Source: Pseudoalteromonas piscicida
GTDB lineage: Bacteria > Pseudomonadota > Gammaproteobacteria > Enterobacterales > Alteromonadaceae
Direction: 5' to 3'
Length of the DNA stretch: 64,000 nucleotides
Assembly (NCBI RefSeq): GCF_000238315.3
Contig: NZ_CP011924.1
Location: 1,218,501 to 1,282,500 of the forward strand
A program made the translations under genes and the position numbers. Below the pieces are notes generated by a model, which ran no database searches, was not told the DNA's origin, and was given only the letters and a program-made list of their open reading frames with translations. Position 1 is the first letter of the stretch. Every line of letters begins with the position of its first letter. Below are positions 49,313 through 57,504 of the stretch, one piece after another.

Positions 49313-50703
49313 TTTAACTCCAACTCTTTAAGCGCCTTCAAAATCTTCTCTAATTCTAAATCAGTAAAAAAGAGAATAACTTTTATTGACTTTTTGGTCT
49401 GATTGGCAGCTTCGTATACCTCTACTTGCTTTGCAAGATTCTGTTTGAGCTTACTATTACTAGCTAGCTTAAACTCAACGAGCGTGCTGTCTTTTGAGCC
49501 TCTGGATATTTTGTAATCTACGGGGCCGCGACCATTATTGACCTCAGCATTTACATCGTCTTCTGCAGCGTACCAAGTGAGGCGAAAAATTAGTTGCAGA
49601 TCAGATTCTCGCTTTACCGGCTCTCCTTTTACATAGAACAGACGATACCCATCGTTATTTTCAATAACCTGCTTTAGAAACATAACTCTATTGTAGGCCT
49701 CGTCGAAAGTATCACCCTTTTGGGCGTAGAAAACTTTCTGTGCTCGAAGCACTTCAACTAAATTGGTGACCTGCCGTATAAATACAGCTTCAGTTTCTTT
49801 TACTTTTTGTTCGCTTAGAGCAACGGCTTCATCTCCATGGTCTTCTTTGTATCTAATGTAGTGATCAATCAGAACAGGGAATTTCAGAAGTGTTCTAGAT
49901 ATTGCCTGATTTATTTCTCTTTGATTTGCGCGCTCTGGTATCTGCCTTAAAAGATATTCATTAATTTGAGCCCGCAGTTCAATATTTGGGATAGATTCAG
50001 CTATTTCATCAAAATCACCAATGATGTCATGCTTATTAATCCAGGCCTCGTCCTTCGTAAGAATATCTTTTGGAGTGAGTAAAACGAAATCACCGTCTAT
50101 ATATGGCAAGCTGTATCTTTTTGATACCCATCTTCGAGTTTGATAGTCAAACTTTGCATGTTTAACACTGACCTCTTTACACCTCGACCTGTCTAAATGC
50201 TCCTTTGCAAAGCTCTGGGTGTATTCGCAAAGGTATCCTTTTATCAAATTCGTTGTGAAGTCACTGATAGAGTCTTTTCCGACTCCGTCCTTGATCAAAC
50301 AAAGCTTTTCGAGATGGCTACTTTTCGTTATCTGTTCATTACCAAAATCATTGAAAATTGAACTTAAATTTTCATTTAGTGCGCTAGCGAACTTCGCGCC
50401 CAATCCCGATCCACCATTCCCTACTTTGCTATAGCCAAGCCAATTTTGCTTTACTTCTGGGAAGAGGAACCAGTACTTTATCAGCCCCTTGGAAATAACA
50501 CCTTTATCTGACATTTCCCTAAGAAAGGTAATGTACTTAATTATTTCCTGATGAAGGTTTTGATACTCATCCTTCTCACTTCCAAATAGCAGAAATGGAT
50601 CGATAAAGACTGGGAGGTCATTAATGAGCGATACATTGAATGCACCATAAGCATCAAGCTCTTCTTTGGTCACCCCAAAATAGTCTGAAAAATAGATATT
50701 CAC
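49243..50703 (-). CDS. Predicted PD-(D/E)XK nuclease-like protein, possible defence gene
   Basis: This 486-residue protein is not a named family to me. The C-terminal domain (about 330-473) has a nuclease-like pattern: D396 in GPVDYKISRG, E410 and K412 in TLVEFKLASN, then KQVEVYEAA and a hydrophobic strand VILFFTD. This arrangement fits PD-(D/E)XK restriction-like enzymes. The long N-terminal part (DYFGVTKEELDAYGAFNVSLINDLPVFIDPFLLF) is of unknown type. The start is GTG behind AGAGGG, 17 bp after GTTAAAT, an attC R'-type box. The last 8 or so residues (NKPSGSNAK) read into the IS110 stub, so the original C-terminus may have been replaced. Confidence 0.65.
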   Translation of the reverse strand: MNIYFSDYFGVTKEELDAYGAFNVSLINDLPVFIDPFLLFGSEKDEYQNLHQEIIKYITFLREMSDKGVISKGLIKYWFLFPEVKQNWLGYSKVGNGGSGLGAKFASALNENLSSIFNDFGNEQITKSSHLEKLCLIKDGVGKDSISDFTTNLIKGYLCEYTQSFAKEHLDRSRCKEVSVKHAKFDYQTRRWVSKRYSLPYIDGDFVLLTPKDILTKDEAWINKHDIIGDFDEIAESIPNIELRAQINEYLLRQIPERANQREINQAISRTLLKFPVLIDHYIRYKEDHGDEAVALSEQKVKETEAVFIRQVTNLVEVLRAQKVFYAQKGDTFDEAYNRVMFLKQVIENNDGYRLFYVKGEPVKRESDLQLIFRLTWYAAEDDVNAEVNNGRGPVDYKISRGSKDSTLVEFKLASNSKLKQNLAKQVEVYEAANQTKKSIKVILFFTDLELEKILKALKELELNQGKELILIDARATNKPSGSNAK

Positions 50704-50783
50704 TCGATCCCTCTTTTGAATTTAACGCCGCTCTAAGCGGTGAGTAATTGTTGGCTAAACTTATGAAGCGAAGCGGAATCGCG

Positions 50784-50946
50784 TTGTCGTGCGCGATAAC
50801 CTGTTTTGTTGAATAGATACGCCTGAGCGCTAAAAATTAGCCTATCTATAAACGTTTTTGACCAAAGTGGTTGAAGTATTTTTATACTTTTTTACTTCAC
50901 TTCCTCAGCTTGGATGCTAATTGTGATGGGTGTCATTTGTTTTTCC
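50784..50946. repeat. 163-bp direct repeat, copy 1
   Basis: From TTGTCGTGCGCGATAAC to the GTGATGGGTGTCATTTG stretch, this segment matches 54468-54631 in the same orientation at roughly 85%. The end GATGGGTGTCA(C/T)TTGTTTT recurs several times after the RAYT gene, so this may be a RAYT-mobilised repeat. Confidence 0.75.
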
Positions 50947-50985
50947 TTTCATTTGTTTTTCCTTGCTAGTCTTTTGAGGCCTTGC

Positions 50986-51034
50986 GCCGACCCAGCAAGC
51001 GTGTAATGGGTCGGCTTTAATGCGATTGTTAGGT
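50986..51034 (-). other. attC-like half site behind the 51038 gene
   Basis: On the minus strand, ACCTAAC begins 4 bp after the stop codon and leads into the palindrome GCCGACCC / GGGTCGGC (50986-50993 and 51008-51015). The closing GTTRRRY half is missing and the sequence turns into the RAYT-type repeat, so the site looks truncated by it. Confidence 0.5.
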
Positions 51035-51037
51035 TCG

Positions 51038-51589
51038 TCAATCTTGTTGATTCAGGCATTTTCCAATTTCGTGGTCAAATATGACCTCGACTGTATCGTT
51101 GTACTTCTTTGTAAGGTTTCCAGAATCAAATTTGTAGATTGTTGCATCGTACCTATAACCAATCATATGCTCATTGCTTTTAGAGGATTCGCAATCAATG
51201 TACTCATCTTCAGATAGGCGTATTTTTATTTCTTCAGAGAACCATTTGGCCTTAATTGGATAGGTTCCAGTTTCAAAGAATGATGAAGGATCAACTAAAG
51301 GTGGGTTATCTGAGCAAGCCCCTTTTACTAAAGATACTAGGTAAAGCTCGTCGTCAATAACCTCCCAAGTCCCTTGGTATCCTCGCCAATTAGCTGAACA
51401 CCCGCCTTCAAGATTGAGCTTAGATAGTATCTCATCGAAGGTATAAAGACTTTCTAAAGGGCTTTTGCCTTCTGGCATAACCTCAAGGCTGAATTTTTCA
51501 CCTTCAAACTTGAAAATCTCACTTATTTGCACCGTTGAGCAGGCTGTTGATGCATAGAGCAATGTGAGAGTTAATAGTAGATGCCTCAT
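51038..51589 (-). CDS. Cassette-borne putative lipoprotein (183 aa)
   Basis: Not recognised. An N-terminal signal sequence ends at a possible lipobox (STAC, Cys17). The mature part contains several cysteines (GGCSANW, KGACSDN, IDCESS, GKCLNQ) and is otherwise beta-rich and acidic. The ATG follows AAGAGGTAGCG and lies only 14 bp after the R' box of a 59-bp attC, the standard layout of an integron cassette gene. Confidence 0.65.
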   Translation of the reverse strand: MRHLLLTLTLLYASTACSTVQISEIFKFEGEKFSLEVMPEGKSPLESLYTFDEILSKLNLEGGCSANWRGYQGTWEVIDDELYLVSLVKGACSDNPPLVDPSSFFETGTYPIKAKWFSEEIKIRLSEDEYIDCESSKSNEHMIGYRYDATIYKFDSGNLTKKYNDTVEVIFDHEIGKCLNQQD

Positions 51590-51603
51590 CGCTACCTCTT
51601 AGA

Positions 51604-51662
51604 ACCTAACACTTTAGTATTTATGCGACACGCAGTTTGTGTTGCATAATCGCTTGTTGGAC
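51604..51662 (-). other. Integron attC site (59-base element)
   Basis: Read on the minus strand, R'' GTCCAAC and R' GTTAGGT bound exactly 59 bp. Inside are L''/L'-like arms ATTATGC and GCATAAA, and a central ACAC/GTGT pairing gives an imperfect palindrome. Spacing from R' to the next start codon is cassette-like. No integron integrase is in the window. Confidence 0.72.
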
Positions 51663-51924
51663 TGAGCTGCTACCCGCTCGATGTCTCAGAGTTGGTGTTA
51701 TTTATGCTAAGGGAATTTGCTTTTTGGAGGCTCTCACTTTCCTAGCTAGTGTATTCAGTTTAGCTAGTGTTATGTAAGCTTTCCCTGCATTGCTCAGCGC
51801 TCATTATGTATTCATTACACCTAAATTTACCTTAATAAGCAATTATATTTTTTTAGCGTATAGAGGCCGCTAGCCTGAGCAATTAAGCAGGTTAACTAAT
51901 TGATTTTGAGCAGCTATCAAGCTG
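51663..51924. other. Spacer downstream of the decayed IS91-type transposase
   Basis: No coding region was seen. It includes AT-rich sequence and may hold the lost terminal end of the IS91-type element. Confidence 0.4.
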
Positions 51925-52946
51925 CTAACTCGTTCGGTCTACTTTGGTCGGTGTTGCATCTAACTTGAATACGCCAATTAGCCGCAAGATACCTACCTTA
52001 CAATGCTGACAAGGCCAATTCGTTATCAATGTCACGTTTTCTCCTGTCTTTGGCCTCTTTTTGCTCTGCATGTGCATGACGCCTGCGACCTTATCAGCGC
52101 TAACTTTCACCTGCGACATGCATTGGCTAAAAAACCGTAATGCCGAATACACATGAATCCTTTCGGTAGTACATGCTACAAATAGCGCCGTAAGAATTCG
52201 TCATTACTCAGTGTCATCACTTTATCACGATTATCATCTGCGTAAACTCGGTATTTGAAGCTCACCGACTGTACATTCGCTGATACTAAACGTGATTCAG
52301 ACATTACGCCTTTTCGGGTATACCGTGCAAGGTAGCTGACTAGCTTTTCACTGTATGTTAAACAGGCTTTGCTATACACGCACCATTTTGCTGGCGTGTT
52401 TATCTTCACCAATGAAGTATTACACTCATTAAGCGCCGCTAGCATTTTTCCTTTAAAGACCGTTGATAACGCTTTAACGGGATATAAATAGCCTTTTTCT
52501 ATCTCATTCCATTGAACCTTATCTAGCGTACCTGCAGGGATTAAACAGTGTAAATGAATATGCTGACTTAAATTTTGCCCCCAAGTATGCAAGACGCTAG
52601 TCATTCCTAATTGACCATGCCCTTTTCGATTGGCAAATTTACTCAAGGTTTGCCATGCAGCCTTGAATAAACACTGGTACAACACACTTGGATTATAATG
52701 AGCAATGACATTAAGCTCATGAGGAAGCGTAAAAACAAGGTGGAAATAGCGGCATGGTAATAAGTTTTCTTGCTGCTTTTGTATCCACCTTGCCGTTGCC
52801 ATTCCTTGACACCGTGGACAGTGACGGTCTCGGCAGCTACACCCAAGGTGCTGACAGACGCGTAGCTGCTGATAGCTCATTATATGATGTTGCCGATAAT
52901 GCCCAAGGCTCGAATTTAAAATATCCGCGAGATGTAAAGTGCTCAT
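51925..52946 (-). pseudogene. Decayed IS91-type (Y2) transposase
   Basis: Clear IS91 transposase segments are seen: CRDRHCPRCQG zinc motif, YFHLVFTLPHELN, VLHTWGQNLSQHIHLHCLIPAG (HUH motif), VSYLARYTRKG and DEFLRRYL. The frame is broken by TAG at 52176. It continues as HVLPKGFMCIRHYGFLAN and, in another frame, ends with WPCQHCKVGILRLIGVF. The N-terminal zinc-finger region is also shortened (QQLRVCQHLGCSCRDRHC). No activity is expected. Confidence 0.85.
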
Positions 52947-53374
52947 GGTTTAACCCAACTTGCGAGTAAATCAACACCGCCATATCCCAATTCGGGTAAC
53001 CAATGTAAGTAGCTTTGCGTGGTTTTAATATCATTGTGTCCAAGCTGATGTTGAAGTTGGTGCAACGGCATGCCTGATTCAAGTTGATGTGTTGCATAAG
53101 CATGGCGTAATGCATGTGGATTACAGTGAGTTAAACCGCAATGTTGTGCATGCTCACGTAATGGTCTCCTAAAGCTTGATGCTGATATGGGTTTATCCAT
53201 TAACCATCGTGAGTAAAACATCCACTTTGTTGGGTGATACATTTTCCAGTAACTGCGTAATTGGTTGAGTACGCTATCGGAGGCCACTACATAGCGTGAC
53301 TTATCTCCTTTACCTTGTTCAATTAAAATGGTTATTCGCTTTCCATCAAGGAACAAATCGCTGACACCCACCAC
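52943..53374 (-). pseudogene. N-terminally truncated tyrosine recombinase of IS91-type element
   Basis: The 143 codons hold the C-terminal catalytic half of a tyrosine recombinase: HALRHAYATHQLE (His-x-x-Arg), LGHNDIKTTQSYLHW (His and nucleophile Tyr). The SAM-like N-terminal domain and the first catalytic Arg are missing, since the frame begins just after where GLRVSE would be. It overlaps the start of the IS91 transposase by 4 bp, as in IS91 relatives that carry such a recombinase. Confidence 0.8.
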
Positions 53375-53443
53375 TAATTTGCACCTTCCTAAGATACCGC
53401 CTACGCTTTAATTATGCACTCAAAGGATTGAGGAAATCAAACT

Positions 53444-54415
53444 ATGGCAACTGCCCGTAAAAGACAAATCAGTTTAACCGACACCAAATACTACCACTGT
53501 ATCTCCCGTTGCGTAAGGCGTGCATTTTTGTGCGGTGAAGATAAATTTACTGGCAAATCATACGAACACCGCCGGGATTGGGTTGAAGAAGAGCTATTGA
53601 TGTTGGGGTCTGTGTTTTGTATTGATGTCTGTGCTTATGCCGTGATGAGTAATCACACTCACATTGTTTTATATGTTGATGATAAAAAGGCTAAGCGTCT
53701 GTCGGATAAAGCAGTTGTGATACGATGGCACAAGTTGTTTAAAGGTAATTAGATAAGCCGTAAATTTACTGAAGGTGAGCCACTCAATGAGTCGGAGCAA
53801 TTGATGCTAGATGAGCTGGTTGATGAGTACAGAGAAAGGCTCGCAGATATTAGCTGGTTTATGCGAGTGCTTAACGAAGACATCGCCCGCCGAGCAAATA
53901 AAGAAGATAATTGTACAGGTCGGTTTTGGGAAGGACGGTTTAAGTCCCAAGCATTACTAGACGAGGCAGCATTGGCTGCTTGTCTCGCTTACGTAGACCT
54001 AAACCCAATTAGAGCCAAAATTGCCGCAACGCCTGAAACCTCAGACTACACCAGCATCAAAAAACGCATCGACTACGCTAAACAGGGCAAACAACCAAAA
54101 AGCCTACTACGCTTTGCTGGCAGCCCACGACAACATATGCCTAAAGGACTGCCTTTCGAGCTCAAATCCTATATTGAATTGGTTGAGCTCACGGGCCAGT
54201 GTATTAGAGCCGACAAGCGAGGCTATATCTGTGAGTCTCAACCCATTCTTACTCGATTAAATATAGAGCCTGAGAACTGGATAAAACTTACTACGCAATT
54301 TTCTCGGGTATTTCACGGTGCGGTTGGCCGAGAGCGAACAATAACCGCTTACTGCGAAACACTGCAAAAACGACGGCGGACAAACCTAACAAACTGCGAG
54401 CGCTTGTTAGCATAG
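53444..54415 (+). pseudogene. REP-associated (Y1, IS200-like) transposase interrupted by one amber codon
   Basis: A RAYT-type transposase of 323 codons: MATARKRQISLTDTKYYHCISRCVRRAFL, HUH motif SNHTHIVLYV, and YVDLNPIRAKI with the catalytic Tyr. The frame is uninterrupted except for a single in-frame TAG at 53750-53752 (LFKGN-stop-ISRKFTEG). Restart at ATG 53801 would lack the HUH motif. A single base change (for example CAG to TAG) would explain it. Repeats lie immediately downstream. Confidence 0.85.
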
Positions 54416-54467
54416 CAAAACCCACATTCTCAATTCTAGAGTTTCTTACTGCTGTATTTACAGCGCT

Positions 54468-54631
54468 TTGTCGTGTGTGATAACCCGGTTTTAGTGTAGA
54501 GATACGCTTGAGTGCTAAAAAAACAACCAATCGATAAACGTTTTTGACCGAAGTGATTGAAGTATTTTTATACTTTTTTACTTCACTTTCTCAGCTCGGA
54601 TGCTAATTGTGATGGGTGTCACTTGTTTTTC
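54468..54631. repeat. 164-bp direct repeat, copy 2
   Basis: Direct partner of 50784-50946, including GATAAACGTTTTTGACC.AAGTG.TTGAAG and the stretch ATTTTTATACTTTTTTAC. The two copies bracket 3.5 kb of cassette and IS sequence. Confidence 0.75.
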
Positions 54632-54834
54632 TTGGTGATGGGTGTCACTTGTTTTTCTTGTTTTTCTCCTTCCTCAGCTTGGATATTAATAGTGATGGGT
54701 GTCATTTGTTTTGTTGTTTTCCTCAGCTTGGATATTAATAGTGATGGGTGTCATTTGTTTTGTTCCATTTGTTTTGTTCCATTTGTTTTGTTCCATTTGT
54801 TTTGTTCCATTTGTTTTGTTCATTTGTTTTGTTG
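54591..54834. repeat. GTGATGGGTGTCA repeats and a 14-bp tandem array
   Basis: Four copies of GTGATGGGTGTCA(C/T)TTGTTTT occur (near 54608, 54635, 54690, 54740), two of them preceded by CCTCAGCTTGGATATTAATA. They are followed by about five head-to-tail copies of a 14-bp unit CCATTTGTTTTGTT (54765-54834), the last one imperfect. Confidence 0.85.
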
Positions 54835-55066
54835 TTCAACCGAATCTGACCGTTCGTAACTGATTAATGGCCGAAAAGAGCGAATAGCGGGCGGTCAAAT
54901 GAACTTATTTTTGGACAAAAGCATGTTAGGTTAAATACTCTATAGGTCTCTTGCGTGCCAGAAGCTGTCGCTGGTGAAGGGGCAAATCAACGCCTCTGCC
55001 CCATTGATTTATGGGTTCACAAAAGAACCAGTTGACAATAAGTGATTATCTTATAAAATCCCCCAT

Positions 55067-55084
55067 ACTGACCAGTCGGTCAGT
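55067..55084. promoter_or_regulatory. TetR-type operator upstream of tetR
   Basis: ACTGACCAGTCGGTCAGT has arms ACTGAC / GTCAGT in the standard TetR-family layout, 21 bp before the chosen tetR start. The same arms recur at 55708. Confidence 0.75.
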
Positions 55085-55105
55085 ATGATTGTTAAGGGTT
55101 ATAAT

Positions 55106-55660
55106 GTGGATAAACGCGAACAAATTTTAGAAACTGCAATAGAACTTTTTGCTGAATACGGTTTTGAGAAAACGTCTATTTCGACAATCTGTGCAAAAGC
55201 TGAAACTTCTAAGGGTTTAGTGTTTCACCACTTTAAAACTAAAGACGAACTGTTAAGAGAGATATTTGCAAGAATAACTGAAATCATCGGTAATTCTAGT
55301 AAAGCATACAAACAGGAAACAGACCCAGTGAAAAGGTTAATTGCTTTTATTGAGTCTATTTTTTCGGCAATGTCGGTTGATGAGCATAAATACATATATC
55401 AGTTAAATTTTAATGTAATGTTTCAACCTTCAACAAGAAGATTACTTCAAGATTTAATTGAAGAGAGAGCGACAATTTTACAAACCGAAGTTAAGGAAAT
55501 CTTTGACTTTTTAGGTTATGAATCAAGCAGTATTTTAAGTAAACTATTTGTTGCTGAAATTGACGGTATTGCATTGAACTACTTGTTTCTTGGCGAAGAT
55601 TTTGAGTTGCCAACAGTAAAACAAGTGTTTATTGAGAAGTACGTAAAAATGGCCAAATAA
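55106..55660 (+). CDS. TetR/AcrR-family transcriptional regulator
   Basis: This 184-residue regulator has an N-terminal helix-turn-helix (ILETAIELFAEYGFEKTSISTICAKAETSKGLVFHHFKTKDELL) and an all-helical ligand-binding domain. The start is GTG at 55106 behind AAGGG. An ATG 21 bp upstream overlaps the operator and lacks a ribosome binding site. The operator copies suggest autoregulation and control of the RNHCP-rsgA pair. Codon use is more AT-rich than that of the core genes. Confidence 0.88.
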   Translation: MDKREQILETAIELFAEYGFEKTSISTICAKAETSKGLVFHHFKTKDELLREIFARITEIIGNSSKAYKQETDPVKRLIAFIESIFSAMSVDEHKYIYQLNFNVMFQPSTRRLLQDLIEERATILQTEVKEIFDFLGYESSSILSKLFVAEIDGIALNYLFLGEDFELPTVKQVFIEKYVKMAK

Positions 55661-55707
55661 AAAAGGCCTTTTACAAACATTACTTATCAAAAATTTTTAC
55701 ATAAGAA

Positions 55708-55725
55708 ACTGACTGTACGGTCAGT
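55708..55725. promoter_or_regulatory. TetR-type operator upstream of RNHCP-rsgA
   Basis: ACTGACTGTACGGTCAGT has the same 6-bp arms and 18-bp length as the tetR operator, 54 bp before the RNHCP gene. Confidence 0.72.
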
Positions 55726-55778
55726 CAATATATATTATGGTTAAAGGAGAGCCATCACTTTAAAAGAGGTTAAGCATT

Positions 55779-56189
55779 ATGACGAGAAATAATACCATTC
55801 GACAAAATCCACAAGAATCATTTATTTGTGCATCATGTGGTCAAGGGGTTTCGCCAATTATTTATGGTGGTCAGCATAGAAACCATTGCCCATATTGTTT
55901 ATGTAGTGTGCATATGGACATCAAAGCTGGGGATCGCCGATCAAGCTGTCGCGGAATTATGCAGCCAATAGGCATTCATGTTCAGAAAAATCAAGAATGG
56001 TCATTAATTCATAAATGTTCAAAATGTAAGACTATCAGAACCAACAGAGTAGCTGCGGACGATAACGAATTGTTGCTTCTCACGATAGCTGCGGAACCAA
56101 TTATGTCATTACCATTCCCATCAAAAATGGTCTTAACAAGATTAAAGCAACTTAGTATAGAAAGCGGTAGTAACAATGAACACACATAG
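55779..56189 (+). CDS. RNHCP domain protein
   Basis: This 136-residue zinc-ribbon-like protein carries the eponymous motif RNHCP (residues 33-37) with CASCGQ, CPYCLCS, DRRSSCRG and CSKCK cysteine pairs. The family is of unknown function and often sits next to GTPase genes. It overlaps the RsgA paralogue gene by 14 bp and lies under the second TetR-type operator. Confidence 0.88.
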   Translation: MTRNNTIRQNPQESFICASCGQGVSPIIYGGQHRNHCPYCLCSVHMDIKAGDRRSSCRGIMQPIGIHVQKNQEWSLIHKCSKCKTIRTNRVAADDNELLLLTIAAEPIMSLPFPSKMVLTRLKQLSIESGSNNEHT

Positions 56190-57204
56190 CAAGTACAGAG
56201 TTATTGAAAAGCATTACGATAGTTATAAAATTCAAACCGAAAGCGGGATTAAATCTGCAATATTAAAAGGAAGTTTTTTACATACTATTAAAAGTAAAGA
56301 GTCTCTCCCATGTGTCGGAGATTGGGTGAATGTTGCAAATGAACACTCTCATTATTTAATTAACGGCATTGAGAAAAGATACAGCCTTGTTAGCCGAAAA
56401 TTCACTGGTAACACTACCGAACAACAGGCAATCGCAGCCAATGTTGATTATGTGTTTATCGTATTGGGTCTTGATCGTGAGCGGCACTATTCTGACCGAT
56501 TACTTGAACGACTGCTAACAATTGCTTGGAATAGCGGCGCTACTCCTATCGTCATTTTGAATAAGTGCGATTTAAATGACATGGCAAGTTTAATTAAACG
56601 ACAGTTAGAAACTGTTGCGCTCGATATCAATATCATTATTTGCAGCGCGGAAGATAAAACAGGCATCGAAGAAGTTGTGTCATATTTGGTAAATGGAGCA
56701 GTTGGAATGTTTATCGGCCCATCAGGTGTAGGTAAATCAACGCTCACAAATACTATTCTCAAAAATAGTATACAGAAAACTAATTCCGGCAGAGATAAAG
56801 ATAAAAGAGGTCGACATACCACTTCTGCATGTTATCTGTTTGAATTAGAAAACGGCGGGTATATTGTTGATTCTTCAGGTATCAAAGAGGTGCAAGCTTG
56901 GGCTGAATCAGAAGATATTGAAGCCGTTTTTGGTGAAATTCAAAGTGCATCTAATTTGTGTCATTTTCGAGATTGTTCACATGAAGGTGAGCCGGGCTGC
57001 GCAGTTCAACAGGAACTAGAATATGGAAATATAACAGCCGAACGATATGATAGTTACCTGCACTTAAAACAAGAGCAAGCTTTCTTAGAAAGAAGAAGAA
57101 ATGTTCGAAATAAAAGTGCAGAGCGTCAGCATGGTAAAGATTTCACAAAAATGGTTAAATCTACTTTGAGTAAAAAACAAATTTTGCGAAATGCACAACG
57201 TTAA
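56176..57204 (+). CDS. RsgA/YloQ-family circularly permuted GTPase (accessory paralogue)
   Basis: This 342-residue protein has an OB-fold N-terminus (about 1-75), then permuted GTPase motifs: G4 NKCD (129-132), G5 SAED region, G1 GPSGVGKS (181-188), G3 DSSG (232-235; usual RsgA has D-S/T-P-G), and a C-terminal zinc site (C262, C267, H269, C275). Housekeeping RsgA helps mature the 30S subunit. Its presence in a TetR-controlled accessory unit with RNHCP, and low similarity to the usual gammaproteobacterial sequence, suggest a horizontally acquired second copy. Confidence 0.85.
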   Translation: MNTHSKYRVIEKHYDSYKIQTESGIKSAILKGSFLHTIKSKESLPCVGDWVNVANEHSHYLINGIEKRYSLVSRKFTGNTTEQQAIAANVDYVFIVLGLDRERHYSDRLLERLLTIAWNSGATPIVILNKCDLNDMASLIKRQLETVALDINIIICSAEDKTGIEEVVSYLVNGAVGMFIGPSGVGKSTLTNTILKNSIQKTNSGRDKDKRGRHTTSACYLFELENGGYIVDSSGIKEVQAWAESEDIEAVFGEIQSASNLCHFRDCSHEGEPGCAVQQELEYGNITAERYDSYLHLKQEQAFLERRRNVRNKSAERQHGKDFTKMVKSTLSKKQILRNAQR

Positions 57205-57205
57205 G

Positions 57206-57242
57206 AAAAATGCGCCAAAGACTTTTTTTGGCGCATTTTTAT
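57206..57242 (+). terminator. Terminator of RNHCP-rsgA unit
   Basis: A 14-bp stem AAAAATGCGCCAAA / TTTGGCGCATTTTT (57206-57219 and 57227-57240) begins just after the stop codon and ends in T. It may also act on the opposite strand. Confidence 0.9.
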
Positions 57243-57504
57243 AAGTTAGCGAGAATAATAGGTTTAGTTTAAATATAACCTAGCATTGAATTTGTATATA
57301 TATTCAACGACTGTTGATCGCTCATTTGAGTCATTTAGAGCATCTGTACTAACACACTTTGGGGCAAAAACATGTTAGTACCGCAGCCCGCACCTGACCA
57401 ATAGCTGAAATGTCAGTTTTCATAGCATTCTATATTTGTACTCTGTCAGGTCAAAAATTAGCGCTTATTCACTTAATTGTGTTCACTTAATTGAATAAGT
57501 CACT
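57243..57504. other. Spacer between rsgA unit and hydroxyproline operon
   Basis: No coding region was found. It holds a TTTGGGGCAAAAACATGTTAG segment (57358-57378) similar to 54910-54929, and the direct repeat TTCACTTAATTG (57468-57479 and 57482-57493). Confidence 0.45.

Larger units (their letters stand above)
50704..51037. other. Spacer with attC-like boxes and RAYT-type repeat
   Basis: No coding region in 334 bp. It holds an R'-type box on the minus strand (50720-50726) before the nuclease gene, a 163-bp repeat (50784-50946), and an attC-like half site (50986-51034). Confidence 0.55.
54416..55066. other. Repeat-rich spacer between RAYT gene and tetR
   Basis: No credible gene in 650 bp. 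It contains a 164-bp direct repeat (54468-54631), several copies of a GTGATGGGTGTCA motif and a 14-bp tandem array. A 100-codon open frame across these repeats (54557-54859) has a repetitive, cysteine/phenylalanine-biased product and is not annotated as a gene. Confidence 0.6.

Noticed and set aside
54384..54413. CTAACAA/TTGTTAG inverted repeat at the end of the RAYT gene as an attC
   Set aside because: Only about 25 bp long and the right box (GTTAGCA) departs from GTTRRRY; it lacks the inner boxes of an attC.
54765..54834. Regular short repeats as a CRISPR array
   Set aside because: The 14-bp units are head to tail with no spacers and no cas genes, so this is a simple tandem array.
54557..54859. 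100-residue open frame over the repeats after the RAYT gene
   Set aside because: The product is a run of repeat-derived CHLF/CFV segments with no ribosome binding site or family resemblance; it arises from tandem repeats free of stops.
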